Shown here piece by piece: positions 8,677 through 19,839 of a stretch of DNA of 64,000 bases. Source of the DNA: Sphingomonas bacterium. Lineage in GTDB: Bacteria; Pseudomonadota; Alphaproteobacteria; Sphingomonadales; Sphingomonadaceae. Every line of letters begins with the position of its first letter. Position 1 is the stretch's first letter. The stretch spans positions 1 through 64,000 of the forward strand of contig NZ_JAQGLG010000077.1 in assembly GCF_028292965.1 (NCBI RefSeq), read 5' to 3'. A program made the position numbers and the translations under genes. A model generated the notes under the pieces. The model was not told the origin of the DNA. It made no database searches and worked only from the letters and a program-made list of their open reading frames with translations.

Positions 8677-11400
8677 ATGACCATGCGTATGCTGATCGAC
8701 GCACGCCACCGGGAAGAAACCCGTGTGGCGGTCGTCAAAGGAAACCGGATCGAAGAGTTTGATTTCGAATCCGCCGAGCGCAAGCAGCTCAAGGGCAATA
8801 TCTATCTTGCCAAGGTAACAAGGGTCGAGCCGTCGCTACAGGCGGCGTTCATCGATTACGGTGGCAATCGCCACGGGTTCCTCGCGTTCAGCGAAATCCA
8901 TCCCGATTATTATCAGATCCCCAAGGAGGATCGCGACGCGCTGCTGCGCGAAGAGGCCGAGCATGCCGCCGAGGAGGCCGCGCTGCGCGCCGAGATGGAC
9001 GCGGATGACGAGCTGCACGGCGAGGAGTTCCACGACGACGACGAGTTCCACGGCGACGACGACCATCATCATGACGATGAGGGCCGCGATCCCGACGAGG
9101 AGACGGTCGAGCGTTTCGAGGACGATGGCGGGGCCGACCCCGAAGTCGCCGCCGAGCAGGAAGCCAAGGGCGGCCGTGGTCGCGGGCGTGGCCGTGGCGG
9201 TCGTCGCGGCGGTTCCGACGAAGCGGTGGAGGATCTGCGCGAGCGTCGCATGAACCTGCGTCGCCGCTACAAGATCCAGGACGTGATCCGCCGCCGTCAG
9301 GTGCTGCTGGTCCAGGTCGTCAAGGAGGAGCGCGGCAACAAGGGCGCGGCGCTGACCACCTATCTCAGCCTTGCCGGCCGTTACTGCGTGCTGATGCCCA
9401 ACACGTCGCATGGCGGCGGTATCAGCCGCAAGATTTCGAACGCGGGCGATCGCAAGCGTTTGAAGACGATCATGGCGGACATGAAGCTGCCGCCGTCGAT
9501 GGGCTGCATCGTGCGTACCGCCGGTCTTCAGCGTACCAAGGTCGAGATCAAGCGCGACTTCGATTATCTCGCCCGGCTGTGGGACGGGATCCGCGAGACG
9601 ACGCTCGCCTCGTCGGCGCCGGCGCTGGTCTATGGCGACAGCGACCTGATCAAACGCGCGATCCGCGACATCTATAATCGCGACATCGATGAGATCATCA
9701 TCGAGGGCGAGGAGGGGTACCGCCAGGCCAAGGACTTCATGAAGCTGCTGATGCCTAGCCATGCGCGGCGGGTGAAGCATTATTCCGACCCGGTGCCGCT
9801 GTTCCAGCGCGCGCATGTCGAGGATCAGCTGTCGGCGATGTACCACCCGGTGGTGCAGCTGAAGTCGGGCGGTTACCTCGTGATCAACCCGACCGAGGCG
9901 TTGGTGTCGATCGACATCAACTCGGGCCGCTCGACGCGCGAGCATAATATCGAGCAGACCGCGACCGCGACCAATCTCGAGGCGACGCATGAGATCGCCC
10001 GCCAGCTGCGCCTGCGCGACATGGCTGGCCTCGTCGTCATCGACTTCATCGACATGGACAATAATTCCAATGTCCGGAAGGTCGAGAAGGCGATGAAGGA
10101 GGCGCTGAAGAACGATCGCGCCCGCATCCAGGTCGGCCGCATTTCGAGCTTCGGCCTGATGGAGATGAGCCGCCAGCGCCTGCGCACCGGTGTGCTCGAA
10201 GCATCGACACGCCAGTGTCCGCATTGCGAGGGCACGGGTCTGGTCCGCACCGCTTCGTCGGCCGGTCTGTCGGCGCTGCGCATGATCGAGGACGAGGCCG
10301 CGCAGGGGCGCGGTTCGCAGGTCCTGCTGCGCGCCAGCACCGAGGCTGCCGTTTATGTGCTCAATCGCAAGCGCAGCGAGCTGGCCGAGATCGAAGACCG
10401 TTACGGCGTGCGCGTCGAGATCGTGCCCGATGGCGAGCAGGAAGGCGCGCGCATGTCAGTCGAGGTCTCAGGGCCGCCGCCGGCGCATGCCCCGCGCTTC
10501 GACGCGCCGATCCAGGATCTCGACGACGATCTGCCCGAGGATATCGAGGACGAGATCGAAGAGGTCGAGGAAGAGGAAGAAGCCGAGACGCCCCGCGCCG
10601 CCCGTGCGCCGCGCGAGCCGCGCGCCGAGGGTGACGAAGGCGAGCGTGGTGAAGGCCGCAACAAGCGCCGTCGCCGTCGCGGTCGTCGCGGTCGCAATCG
10701 TGAAGAGGGCGATGCGCCGCAGGGCGAGGGCGAAGCCGCCGAGGGTGGCGAGTCCGAGGCCGAAGGCGATGAGGGCGAAGGCGAAGAGACGCAGCGCGAA
10801 GCGGCCGAGGGTTCGGCCGATGGCGAGCGCGGTGACGGTCGCCGTCGTCGTGGTCGTCGCGGTCGTCGCGGTGGTCGTCGCCCCGAGGGCGAGCGGGCCG
10901 AGGGCGAGCCTGGTGAGGCGTCGAGCGACGATACCGCTCCGGTCGAGGCCGAAGCCGCAGCCGAGCCGGTCGTCGAGGAAGAGGCGCCCAAGAAGGGCCG
11001 CCGTCGTCCCCGTGCCCGTGCCGCCGACGCGGTGGAAGCGGTCGTGGCGCCTGCACCCGAGCCCGAACCGGAACCTGTTGCCGAAGTCGCAGCGGAGCCG
11101 GCCGCCAAGCCCAAGCGTTCGCGCAAGAAGGCGGTAGCCGAGGAAGCGCCCGGCGAAGCAGTTGCCGAGCCGACGCCGGTCGTCACGGCCGAGCCGGTTG
11201 CCGAGGACGCGCCGGCGGAGAAGCCCAAAGCCAAGGGTCGTGCACCGCGCCGCAAGGCGGCCGATGTCGCGGCGGAGCAAGCCCCGGCGATCCCGCCCAA
11301 GGCGGATGGCGAAGCGCCGGCCGATGACGATGCCGATCCCGGCGAGGCTGGCTCGCCGCGCCGCGGCTGGTGGCAGCGCACCTTCGGCGCTGGCGAATGA
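8677..11400 (+). CDS. rne: Ribonuclease E/G
   Basis: MTMRMLIDARHREETRVAVVKGNRIEEFDFE, catalytic core (VVIDFIDMDNN), CPHCEGTG Zn-link, long Arg/Glu/Ala-rich tail. Confidence 0.95.
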   Translation: MTMRMLIDARHREETRVAVVKGNRIEEFDFESAERKQLKGNIYLAKVTRVEPSLQAAFIDYGGNRHGFLAFSEIHPDYYQIPKEDRDALLREEAEHAAEEAALRAEMDADDELHGEEFHDDDEFHGDDDHHHDDEGRDPDEETVERFEDDGGADPEVAAEQEAKGGRGRGRGRGGRRGGSDEAVEDLRERRMNLRRRYKIQDVIRRRQVLLVQVVKEERGNKGAALTTYLSLAGRYCVLMPNTSHGGGISRKISNAGDRKRLKTIMADMKLPPSMGCIVRTAGLQRTKVEIKRDFDYLARLWDGIRETTLASSAPALVYGDSDLIKRAIRDIYNRDIDEIIIEGEEGYRQAKDFMKLLMPSHARRVKHYSDPVPLFQRAHVEDQLSAMYHPVVQLKSGGYLVINPTEALVSIDINSGRSTREHNIEQTATATNLEATHEIARQLRLRDMAGLVVIDFIDMDNNSNVRKVEKAMKEALKNDRARIQVGRISSFGLMEMSRQRLRTGVLEASTRQCPHCEGTGLVRTASSAGLSALRMIEDEAAQGRGSQVLLRASTEAAVYVLNRKRSELAEIEDRYGVRVEIVPDGEQEGARMSVEVSGPPPAHAPRFDAPIQDLDDDLPEDIEDEIEEVEEEEEAETPRAARAPREPRAEGDEGERGEGRNKRRRRRGRRGRNREEGDAPQGEGEAAEGGESEAEGDEGEGEETQREAAEGSADGERGDGRRRRGRRGRRGGRRPEGERAEGEPGEASSDDTAPVEAEAAAEPVVEEEAPKKGRRRPRARAADAVEAVVAPAPEPEPEPVAEVAAEPAAKPKRSRKKAVAEEAPGEAVAEPTPVVTAEPVAEDAPAEKPKAKGRAPRRKAADVAAEQAPAIPPKADGEAPADDDADPGEAGSPRRGWWQRTFGAGE

Positions 11401-11502
11401 CGGGAAGGGGTGCGGCCTTGCCGCGCCCCTTCACCGCCGGTTCAGCCTGACGGCATGAGGAACGGTGGCGATGATGGCGATGGACATAGCGGAGCGACCG
11501 GC

Positions 11503-12867
11503 ATGCGCGGCGTGAGACGGTTCATCACGGCTTTTGTCGCCGCCATGATGGTGTGGGTGCAGCCCGCCGCCGCGCAGTCGATCCTGCGTGACGCCGAGAC
11601 CGAGTCGCTGTTCGCCGATATGTCGCGGCCGCTGATCCTCGCCGCCGGCCTGTCGCCCAACAATGTCCATGTCGTGTTGATCAACGACGATTCGATCAAC
11701 GCCTTCGTGGTCGGCGGGCAGACAGTCTACGTCCATTCCGGCCTGCTCAAGGCCGCCGACAACGCCAACCAGGTGCAGGGCGTGATCGCGCACGAGCTCG
11801 GCCATATCGCCGACGGCCATGTCGTGCTGGCCGATGCCGGGGCCAAGCCGGCGATCGGCATCTCCATCCTGTCGATGGTGCTGGGCATCGCCGCGGTGGC
11901 GCTGGGCGCGGGCGATGCCGGTGCCGGTATCCTCGCCGCCGGACAGACGGCGGCACAGTATAAATATATGGCCTTCAGCCGCGTGCAGGAGGCGACCGCC
12001 GACGCCACCGGCGCCAAGTTCCTGCGCGAGGCGGGCATCACCGGCAAGGGCATGCTGACCTTCTTCAAGAAACTGCAGAACGAGGAATATGCTTACGGCC
12101 TGCAGAATATCGACCCCTATGCGCAGAGCCATCCGCTGTCGGGCGAGCGCGTCGCCGCGCTGACCGCCGACGTGACCAATTCGCCTGCCTACAACAAGGC
12201 GCCCGACCCGACGCTGGACGAGCGGCTGAAGCGGGTGAAGGCCAAGCTGATGGGCTATGTCGCGCCCTACGACCAGACGCTGCGCGCCTATCCCGACACC
12301 GACCAGTCGATCTACGGCCATTATGCGCGGGCCTATGCGTGGCACAAGGCGGGCTACCCCGACCGCGCCGATGCCGAGGCCAATGCGCTGGTCAAGGCCG
12401 ATCCGAACGACCCCTATTTCCTCGAGATCAAGGGGCAGATCCTGCTCGAGGCGGGCAAGCCGGCCGAGGCGCTGGCGCCCTTGCGCGCGGCGACCGACAA
12501 GTCGCGCAACGCACCGCTGATCGCGACGACCTTCGGGCATGCGCTGATCGCGACCGAGAACAAGGCCAATTACCCCGAGGCGATCACGGTGTTGCGCAGC
12601 GCAGTGGCGCGCGACGACGACAATCCCTTTGCCTGGTATCAGCTCGGTACGGTCTATGAACTGACCGGTGACGAACCACGCGCGATGCTCGCCACGGCCG
12701 AGACCGCCAGCCTCAATGGCGACCCGCGCACCGCGGCTTATGCCGCTCGGAATGCGATGGCCGGGCTGCCGCCCAATTCGCGCGACTGGATCCGCGCGCA
12801 GGACATCGCGATGACCTCGCAGAACGAGATGGACGACAACCCGAACAAGTATAAGCGCCGTCGGTGA
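11503..12867 (+). CDS. M48 family metalloprotease with TPR-like C-terminus (BepA-like)
   Basis: Signal peptide and HELGH zinc motif in GVIAHELGHIADGH; repeat-rich C-terminus. An upstream start at 11455 is possible. Confidence 0.88.
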   Translation: MRGVRRFITAFVAAMMVWVQPAAAQSILRDAETESLFADMSRPLILAAGLSPNNVHVVLINDDSINAFVVGGQTVYVHSGLLKAADNANQVQGVIAHELGHIADGHVVLADAGAKPAIGISILSMVLGIAAVALGAGDAGAGILAAGQTAAQYKYMAFSRVQEATADATGAKFLREAGITGKGMLTFFKKLQNEEYAYGLQNIDPYAQSHPLSGERVAALTADVTNSPAYNKAPDPTLDERLKRVKAKLMGYVAPYDQTLRAYPDTDQSIYGHYARAYAWHKAGYPDRADAEANALVKADPNDPYFLEIKGQILLEAGKPAEALAPLRAATDKSRNAPLIATTFGHALIATENKANYPEAITVLRSAVARDDDNPFAWYQLGTVYELTGDEPRAMLATAETASLNGDPRTAAYAARNAMAGLPPNSRDWIRAQDIAMTSQNEMDDNPNKYKRRR

Positions 12868-13589
12868 GCATGGCGATGAAGCGGGGTACCCTCGGGCTGG
12901 TCGCGGTCGCGTCGGCGCTGATCGGAGCGGGCGCGATGTGGGGCAGCGAGCGGCTGGCCTTGCGTGGCACGCCGGCGAGCTATGCCCAGGCGCGGGGTTA
13001 TGTGCTCGACCATCCGGAGATGTTGCGCGGACTGATCGATACGACGCGTGAGCGTTATACCGGCGAGGTGATCGCGGCGAACCGCAAGGACATCGTCGAT
13101 CCCTATGCCGGGGCGTGGGCGGGAAACCCGAAGGGCGACCTGACGATCGTCGAATATTTCGATTATAATTGCGGCTATTGCCGCGCCACCTTGCCGACCA
13201 TCGCCAAGCTGCTGGCGAGCGACCCCAAGCTGCGCATCGTCTACCGCGAATGGCCGATCCTCAGCCCGGAGAGCGGCGACGCGGCCAAGCTCAGCCTTTT
13301 GGCGGCTGAGCAGGGCAAGTTCATAGCCTTCCACACCGCACTGTATAACGGCGGGCAGGTGACGCCCGCGAGTATGGCGGCGGCGGCGAAGACGGCCGCG
13401 GTCGACACATCGAAGCTGTCGGCGGCGACGGCACGCGCCGACGCCGAGCTCGACCGCAACATGAAGATCGCCCATGATCTCGGCGCGAGCGGGACGCCGA
13501 CCTGGGTGATCGGCAACAAGGTGATCTCCGCCGCAATGCCGCTCGAGTCGATGCAGGCGGCAATCGCCGAAGCGCGCGCCGGGCACTGA
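12864..13589 (+). CDS. DsbA-like thiol:disulfide oxidoreductase
   Basis: [19 protein letters not shown] (CxxC) and GTPTWVIG cis-Pro region; 4-bp overlap with the upstream gene. Confidence 0.9.
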   Translation: MSMAMKRGTLGLVAVASALIGAGAMWGSERLALRGTPASYAQARGYVLDHPEMLRGLIDTTRERYTGEVIAANRKDIVDPYAGAWAGNPKGDLTIVEYFDYNCGYCRATLPTIAKLLASDPKLRIVYREWPILSPESGDAAKLSLLAAEQGKFIAFHTALYNGGQVTPASMAAAAKTAAVDTSKLSAATARADAELDRNMKIAHDLGASGTPTWVIGNKVISAAMPLESMQAAIAEARAGH

Positions 13590-13647
13590 TTGTTTCGCTT
13601 GCGGTAGCCGCGGGCGCTTCCCATCTAGCCCTCAACAAGGGGACTTC

Positions 13648-14585
<938 letters not shown>

Positions 14586-14589
<4 letters not shown>

Positions 14590-15353
14590 GCATCAACACG
14601 CATGGCGTCTGGGCGATCTATCGCTTCGAAATGGCGCGCGCTCTACGCACCATCTGGCAGAGCCTCGTCACGCCGGTGATCACCACCGCGCTTTATTTCG
14701 TGGTGTTCGGCAGCGTGATGGGCAGCCGCGTGCAGAGCGTCGACGGTGTCGGCTTCGGCAACTTCATCGTGCCCGGCCTGGTGATGCTGTCGCTGCTCAC
14801 GCAGAGCATCTCCAATGCCTCGATCGGCATCTACTTTCCAAAATTCACCGGGACGATCTTCGAGCTGCTGTCGGCACCGGTGACGGCGATGGAGATGGTG
14901 GTCGGTTATGTCGGCGCCGCAGCGACCAAGTCGATCGTGCTCGGGCTGATCATCCTGGCAACCTCGGCTTTGTTCGTGCCGCTGCACATTGCGCACCCGC
15001 TGGCGATGCTGGCCTATCTCATCCTGACCAGCGTCGCGTTCAGCCTGTTCGGGTTCATCATCGGCATCTGGGCCAATGGCTTCGAGCAGTTGTCGTTCGT
15101 GCCGGCCCTGCTGATCACGCCGCTGACCTTTCTCGGCGGATCCTTCTACCCGATCTCGATGCTGCCCGAGCCGTGGCACACGATCAGCCTGTTCAACCCG
15201 GTGGTCTATCTGATCAGCGGGTTCCGCTGGTCGTTCTTCGACAAGGGCGATGTCAGCGTCGCGGTCAGCCTGGGGGTGACCGCGCTGTTCCTCATGCTGT
15301 GCCTCGTGATCATCGCGTGGATTTTCCGCACCGGATGGCGGCTGAAGAACTGA
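14586..15353 (+). CDS. ABC transporter permease (ABC-2 type, YadH-like)
   Basis: Six-TM hydrophobic profile; [31 protein letters not shown] motif; translationally coupled to the ATPase. Confidence 0.92.
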
Positions 15354-15360
15354 CCTTCTT

Positions 15361-15480
15361 CTCCCTCTCCCCGGTGGGGAGAGGGCTGGGGAGAGGGCTG
15401 GGGAGAGGGGCCGCCACAAACGCCATCGCCCGTGGCCACCCCTCTCCCCGACCCTCTCCCCATTGAGGGGAGAGGGAGAG
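15361..15480. repeat. Intergenic CCCTCTCCCC/GGGGAGAGGG hairpin repeat
   Basis: CCCTCTCCCC-GGT-GGGGAGAGGG, tandem GGGGAGAGGGCT units, then CCCTCTCCCCATTGAGGGGAGAGGG between convergent genes. Confidence 0.85.
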
Positions 15481-17352
15481 TTATTTTTCGACCGGCAGCA
15501 TCACCTTCGATCCTGTGCAGACCTTCTGCGTCGTCTTCACATAATCCGCCGGTTTCGCCCGCGCGATGTTGGGTACGAAGCTTTGCGGATTGCGGTCGAT
15601 CATCGGGAACCAGCTCGACTGGATCTGGACCATGATGCGGTGGCCCTTGAGGAAGACATGGTCGTGCTCGCGCAGCGGCACGTCCCACGCCACCACCTTG
15701 CCGGGCACCAGTGGCTGCGGTGCGGTGTCGCTGGCGAGGAAACGACCGCGGCGCACGTCCATCGCGATCGGCAGCTGATAGCCGTTCAATGAGCGGTAAT
15801 AATCGCCCTGTTGGCGCTGCGCGGGCACCTTCTCGTAATCGTCGGGATAGACGTCGATCAGCTTGACGACGAAGTCGCTGTCGGTGCCGGTAGTCGAGGC
15901 CATCAGCTGTGCCGCGACATGGCCGGTGACCGTGACATTGTCCGCCAGCGGCGCGGTTTCGTAACTTAGCACGTCGGGGCGGTGGTCGACGAAGCGTTGG
16001 TCCTCGGTTTCCCACCATGACCATTCCGGGCCGGGATAGGTCGGCGAGATCGGGCGTGGGCGGAACGGCACCGGATTGGCGGGGTCGGAGATGAAATCGC
16101 GGCATGCCTCGCCAGCGGCGGGCGCGTCGAACGACAGGCTGCCGTCGGCGCGCAGATATAGGCTGGTGGTCGGCGCCCCGGCGGGTGGCCAGCTGGGGTA
16201 GGTCTTCCAGGTCCATGAGCCGCTCTGGAAGCTGCGCACCTCGGCGTCAGGACGCGTGCCCTTGCCGTGCAGCCAATAGGCGAAGAAGGGCGCCTGGACC
16301 TCGTTGAGGAAGCTGGTCGCGCTGTCGACGCCGTAGGGCACGCGGCCGAGCGCGCTGGTCCCGGGGCGGCTCCACCAGCCATGCGCCCAGGGGCCGGCGA
16401 CCATCGAGGCGAGATGGTCGGGATCGTTCTGCTGCTGCTTGAAATAGATCTGCCACGAGCCCCAGGGATCCTCCTGATCCCAGTAACCGGCCACGTTGAG
16501 CGTCGGCACGGTGACCTTGCCGAGCATGTCGCTCCAATGCTGGCTGGTGTAGAAACTGTCGTGGTTGGGATGATCGAGCAGGGCGGTGAACATCGGCACC
16601 TTGCCCTTGAAATAGCGCGCTTCGATGTCGGCCGCGGAGCCCGCTTTCAGGAACCAGGTATAGGTGTCGAAATCGTCATAGGCGAAGTCGACATTGGTCT
16701 TGTCGAGCTGCAGCGAGGAGACCCAGTCGGTGGCGTAGCTCAGCCGCAAGGCGCCATTGCGATGGAGATCGTCCGACAGCCAGTAATCGATCCATGCCGC
16801 CTGCGGGCTGACCGCCTTTAGCGCGGGATGCGGATGGGCCAGCGCGACGGCGGCGGCGAAGCCAGGATAGGAGATACCCCACATGCCGACCTTGCCGCTG
16901 TTCTGCGGCACATGCTTCACAAGCCAATCGATCGAGTCATAGGCGTCGGTCGATTCGTCGACCGCCTTGGGATCGTTGGGATGGACGGCGGTGGAGAGGG
17001 TAAAGACGCCGTCCGACTTGAAGCGCCCGCGCATCGACTGGATGACGTAGATGTACCCGTCCTTGTCGAGCGCGGCCCATGGCTTGGGTACCGATGTCGG
17101 GGCGCTGCCGGGGATGCCATAGGGCGTGCGCTGGAACATGATCGGCAGGGCCCCGCTCTGGTTGCGGGGGCGCATGATGACGGTCTGCATCCGCGCGCCG
17201 TCGCGCATCGGGATCATCACCTCTTCGAACAGATAGGGCGATTGCTCGGCGGCTGGAGCGGGCGCCGGTGCGGCTTGCGGCCGGCCGGCGGAGAGCGGGG
17301 CGGCAAAGGCGCACAAGGCGGCTACCGCGCAGCCGAGATTGAGATATCGCAT
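15481..17352 (-). CDS. CocE/NonD family hydrolase (X-Pro dipeptidyl-peptidase-like)
   Basis: MIPMRDGARMQTVIMRP ... GKVGMWGISYPGF (GxSxxG) ... MVAGPWAHGWW; signal peptide from the 17352 start. Confidence 0.88.
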   Translation of the reverse strand: MRYLNLGCAVAALCAFAAPLSAGRPQAAPAPAPAAEQSPYLFEEVMIPMRDGARMQTVIMRPRNQSGALPIMFQRTPYGIPGSAPTSVPKPWAALDKDGYIYVIQSMRGRFKSDGVFTLSTAVHPNDPKAVDESTDAYDSIDWLVKHVPQNSGKVGMWGISYPGFAAAVALAHPHPALKAVSPQAAWIDYWLSDDLHRNGALRLSYATDWVSSLQLDKTNVDFAYDDFDTYTWFLKAGSAADIEARYFKGKVPMFTALLDHPNHDSFYTSQHWSDMLGKVTVPTLNVAGYWDQEDPWGSWQIYFKQQQNDPDHLASMVAGPWAHGWWSRPGTSALGRVPYGVDSATSFLNEVQAPFFAYWLHGKGTRPDAEVRSFQSGSWTWKTYPSWPPAGAPTTSLYLRADGSLSFDAPAAGEACRDFISDPANPVPFRPRPISPTYPGPEWSWWETEDQRFVDHRPDVLSYETAPLADNVTVTGHVAAQLMASTTGTDSDFVVKLIDVYPDDYEKVPAQRQQGDYYRSLNGYQLPIAMDVRRGRFLASDTAPQPLVPGKVVAWDVPLREHDHVFLKGHRIMVQIQSSWFPMIDRNPQSFVPNIARAKPADYVKTTQKVCTGSKVMLPVEK

Positions 17353-17463
17353 GGGGCTCTCCGGATGGGATTTGGCCGCATCGTGCGAGGGGCGGTGGTG
17401 CGGTGTCAATCGAGGCGCGACCTCGCGAGAAGATTTTGCGCACCGGCGGGCAGTGCGGTCCCG

Positions 17464-18381
17464 TCAGCGGATCAGATCCCTGCGAAGCTCCGGCACGACC
17501 TTCGCGAGCCCCGCGGCCACCTGGCTTGCAAACAGCCGCGCGCCCTTCGGGCCGAGATGGGTATAGTCGAACACGATCGTGGGATGGCCCTGTGGTGTGT
17601 CGAGCGTCTCGGTGCTCGTCGGCGCGGGAGCGGCGGTGGTCTTGGGCGCGGCGATGGTCGTGCCGGTCTCTGCGGCGGCGAGCACCTCGGGCGGGGGCGG
17701 CGTCTCGGCGAGGTCGATCGCGGAACGGGCGCCCATTGCCTGGACGGCGGCAACCGACGTGGCGTGCAGATCAAGCAACGGCGTATCGGTTTCCCGCGCC
17801 ACCTTGATCACGGCCTCGGCCCAGGGGGTGAGGTCGTCCTGCAGCGAACCGTTCTTGAAAGAACGGCGCGTCAGGGGCGTGACGAGAATGGGAATCGCGC
17901 CCGCGGCGCGTGCCTCGGCGACGTAGCGACGCAGGTTCGCGGGATATTCGGTCGCGAGGTCGGTGCTGCGGCCGGGTTTGCCGGGTTGGTCGTTATGACC
18001 GAACTGGATGAGCACATAGATGTGCTGGAAGCCGGGCGTGCGCATTTCGGCCAGTGCAAGATCCCACGACCCTTCGGCGCGATAGTCGAAGGTACCGCGC
18101 CCACCACGCGCCAGGTTCACGCACGCCACGAACGAGGTGACGTGCTCGGCACAGAAGGCGCCGCCCCAGCCGCTGCCGACCTGTGTCGTCGAATCACCGA
18201 CCAGGATGATCTTCTTTGCGACGATCGGCTTGATCGCCGCGCGCTGCGCTGCATCGGTTATCGCCGGCGGGGCAGTCGTGACGGGCGCCGGAACGATCGT
18301 CGGTCTGACTTGCGCCTGAGACGCACCGGTCGCGATGACGGCGATGGCAAAGAGCGCCGGGCGGATGCGCGTGGGCTTCAC
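17464..18381 (-). CDS. Rhamnogalacturonan acetylesterase-like SGNH/GDSL hydrolase
   Basis: KIILVGDSTTQVGSGWGGAF, QFGHNDQ and DYTHLGPKGA; GTG start at 18381 overlaps the GH28 stop by 4 bp. Confidence 0.83.
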   Translation of the reverse strand: MKPTRIRPALFAIAVIATGASQAQVRPTIVPAPVTTAPPAITDAAQRAAIKPIVAKKIILVGDSTTQVGSGWGGAFCAEHVTSFVACVNLARGGRGTFDYRAEGSWDLALAEMRTPGFQHIYVLIQFGHNDQPGKPGRSTDLATEYPANLRRYVAEARAAGAIPILVTPLTRRSFKNGSLQDDLTPWAEAVIKVARETDTPLLDLHATSVAAVQAMGARSAIDLAETPPPPEVLAAAETGTTIAAPKTTAAPAPTSTETLDTPQGHPTIVFDYTHLGPKGARLFASQVAAGLAKVVPELRRDLIR

Positions 18382-19673
18382 CGCTGCGACCTTTGCGGGA
18401 AGGGCACGAAGGCGTTCGCGCACTGATTGCCGGCAGGGGGTGCGGCGCCGGTCACGCCCTCAGGCAGGGGCGACGCACCGCCCGCGGCGATCGTGAAGCG
18501 GGCGTTGATCGTTTCCCACTTCGTCTCCGCAGCAAAGCGCACGCCGTCGAGCGTCAGCTCCATCACATGGCGGGCGTCGAAGCCGTTGGCGATCAGGCGG
18601 CCGGTGGTGCCCGTAACGTTGCGGAACACCAGCCCGCGATAATGCGGGATCAGGTCGCCTTTCGCCCCGGCGTCATAGGCGGTGTAGAGATCGATCGGGC
18701 GCTTGTTGTCGCGCAGGCAGATATTCTCATAGGTCACGTCCTCGACCAGCCCGCCGCGGCTGACGTCGCTCTTGATGCGCAGGCCCGAGGTGGTGCCGTC
18801 GAGCGTCATCCCCCGCACCAGCACATGGGCAACGCCGCCATTGGTTTCGCTGCCGATCGACATGCCGTGGCCCGCATAGAAATGGTTGTCGAGAATCGAG
18901 ACATAGCGTGTGCCGCCGGTCTTGCCTGCCTTGATCGCGATATTGTCGTCGCCGGTGCGGATGAAGGTATGGGCAATGGTCACGTCGTCGGTCGCGCCGG
19001 GATCGATGCCGTCGGTGTTGCGCGCGTCCTCCGGCGTGTCGATGATCACGCCCCATACCGTCAGGCCCTGCACGCGGTTGGCCACGACATGGAAGTTGGG
19101 CGAGTTTGCCAGCCGCACGCGGTAGAGCGTTACGTTGCGGCCGCGATCGATGACGATCAGGCGGGGCAGGTTCTGCTTGCCGTTCTCCTTCTGCGCGCGG
19201 CGGGCGAGTTGCCACCAGGTTTCGGTCTTGCCGATCATGGGCTGGCCGCCATTGCCGTCGATCTCGCCATCACCGACGATCGATGTGTTGCTGGCGTCGG
19301 CGATGTGGATCAGCGGGCGGCAGGCGTGGCCGCGCTGGTCGATCGTGCCGCACGCGCCGGTGCCGTCGTCGAACAGGCGCGGGTCGGGGATGGCGCTGAG
19401 CAGCGCGCCCTTGTCGAGCCACAGCGTCGTATCGATCGGGAACTCGAGCGGGCCGCTGTCGTAGCGGCCGGCGGCGAGTTTGACCGTGTGGCCCTTGCAC
19501 TTGTCGAGTGCCTGCTGGACCTCGCGGGCCTGGTTGCCTTGGCCGGGCTGGAGGGTGACGCAGGCGGTGGTGGGCAGGGTTGGTTCGGTGACGGTGCGGC
19601 GGTCCTGCGCGGTGGCTGGTGTGGCGAGGAGGAGCAGGAGGGGGGCAGTGAGCCGGGTGAGGCGCAGGGTCAC
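18378..19673 (-). CDS. Glycoside hydrolase family 28 (polygalacturonase-like)
   Basis: Right-handed beta-helix protein; NTDGIDPGATDDVTI, RTGDDNIAIKAG, HGMSIGSETNGGV. Confidence 0.88.
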   Translation of the reverse strand: MTLRLTRLTAPLLLLLATPATAQDRRTVTEPTLPTTACVTLQPGQGNQAREVQQALDKCKGHTVKLAAGRYDSGPLEFPIDTTLWLDKGALLSAIPDPRLFDDGTGACGTIDQRGHACRPLIHIADASNTSIVGDGEIDGNGGQPMIGKTETWWQLARRAQKENGKQNLPRLIVIDRGRNVTLYRVRLANSPNFHVVANRVQGLTVWGVIIDTPEDARNTDGIDPGATDDVTIAHTFIRTGDDNIAIKAGKTGGTRYVSILDNHFYAGHGMSIGSETNGGVAHVLVRGMTLDGTTSGLRIKSDVSRGGLVEDVTYENICLRDNKRPIDLYTAYDAGAKGDLIPHYRGLVFRNVTGTTGRLIANGFDARHVMELTLDGVRFAAETKWETINARFTIAAGGASPLPEGVTGAAPPAGNQCANAFVPFPQRSQR

Positions 19674-19700
19674 GGGGGAGCTCCATCAATTGACTTACCC

Positions 19701-19797
19701 CGTCACCCCGGACTTGTTCCGGGGTCCACGGCGCCGCGTGCGCACAGGCTAGTGCGCTGGCGGCACGGTGGATGCCGGAACAAGTCCGGCACGACGG
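19701..19797. repeat. Paired-hairpin repeat (CCCCGGACTTGTTCCGGGG ... GCCGGAACAAGTCCGGC), copy 1
   Basis: Close match to 61139-61236; related to 47997-48096. Confidence 0.92.
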
Positions 19798-19839
19798 TTA
19801 TTTTGCGGCGCGTGCGCGCTTCCTTATTCCCCGCCCCGA

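Noticed and set aside
8836-11280. Several long minus-strand ORFs opposite rne
   Set aside because: Shadow of the Arg/Glu-rich rne coding sequence; compositionally extreme and without motifs.
15361-15480. CRISPR-like array
   Set aside because: Units are short, purine/pyrimidine skewed and contiguous without unique spacers; better explained as a hairpin repeat.
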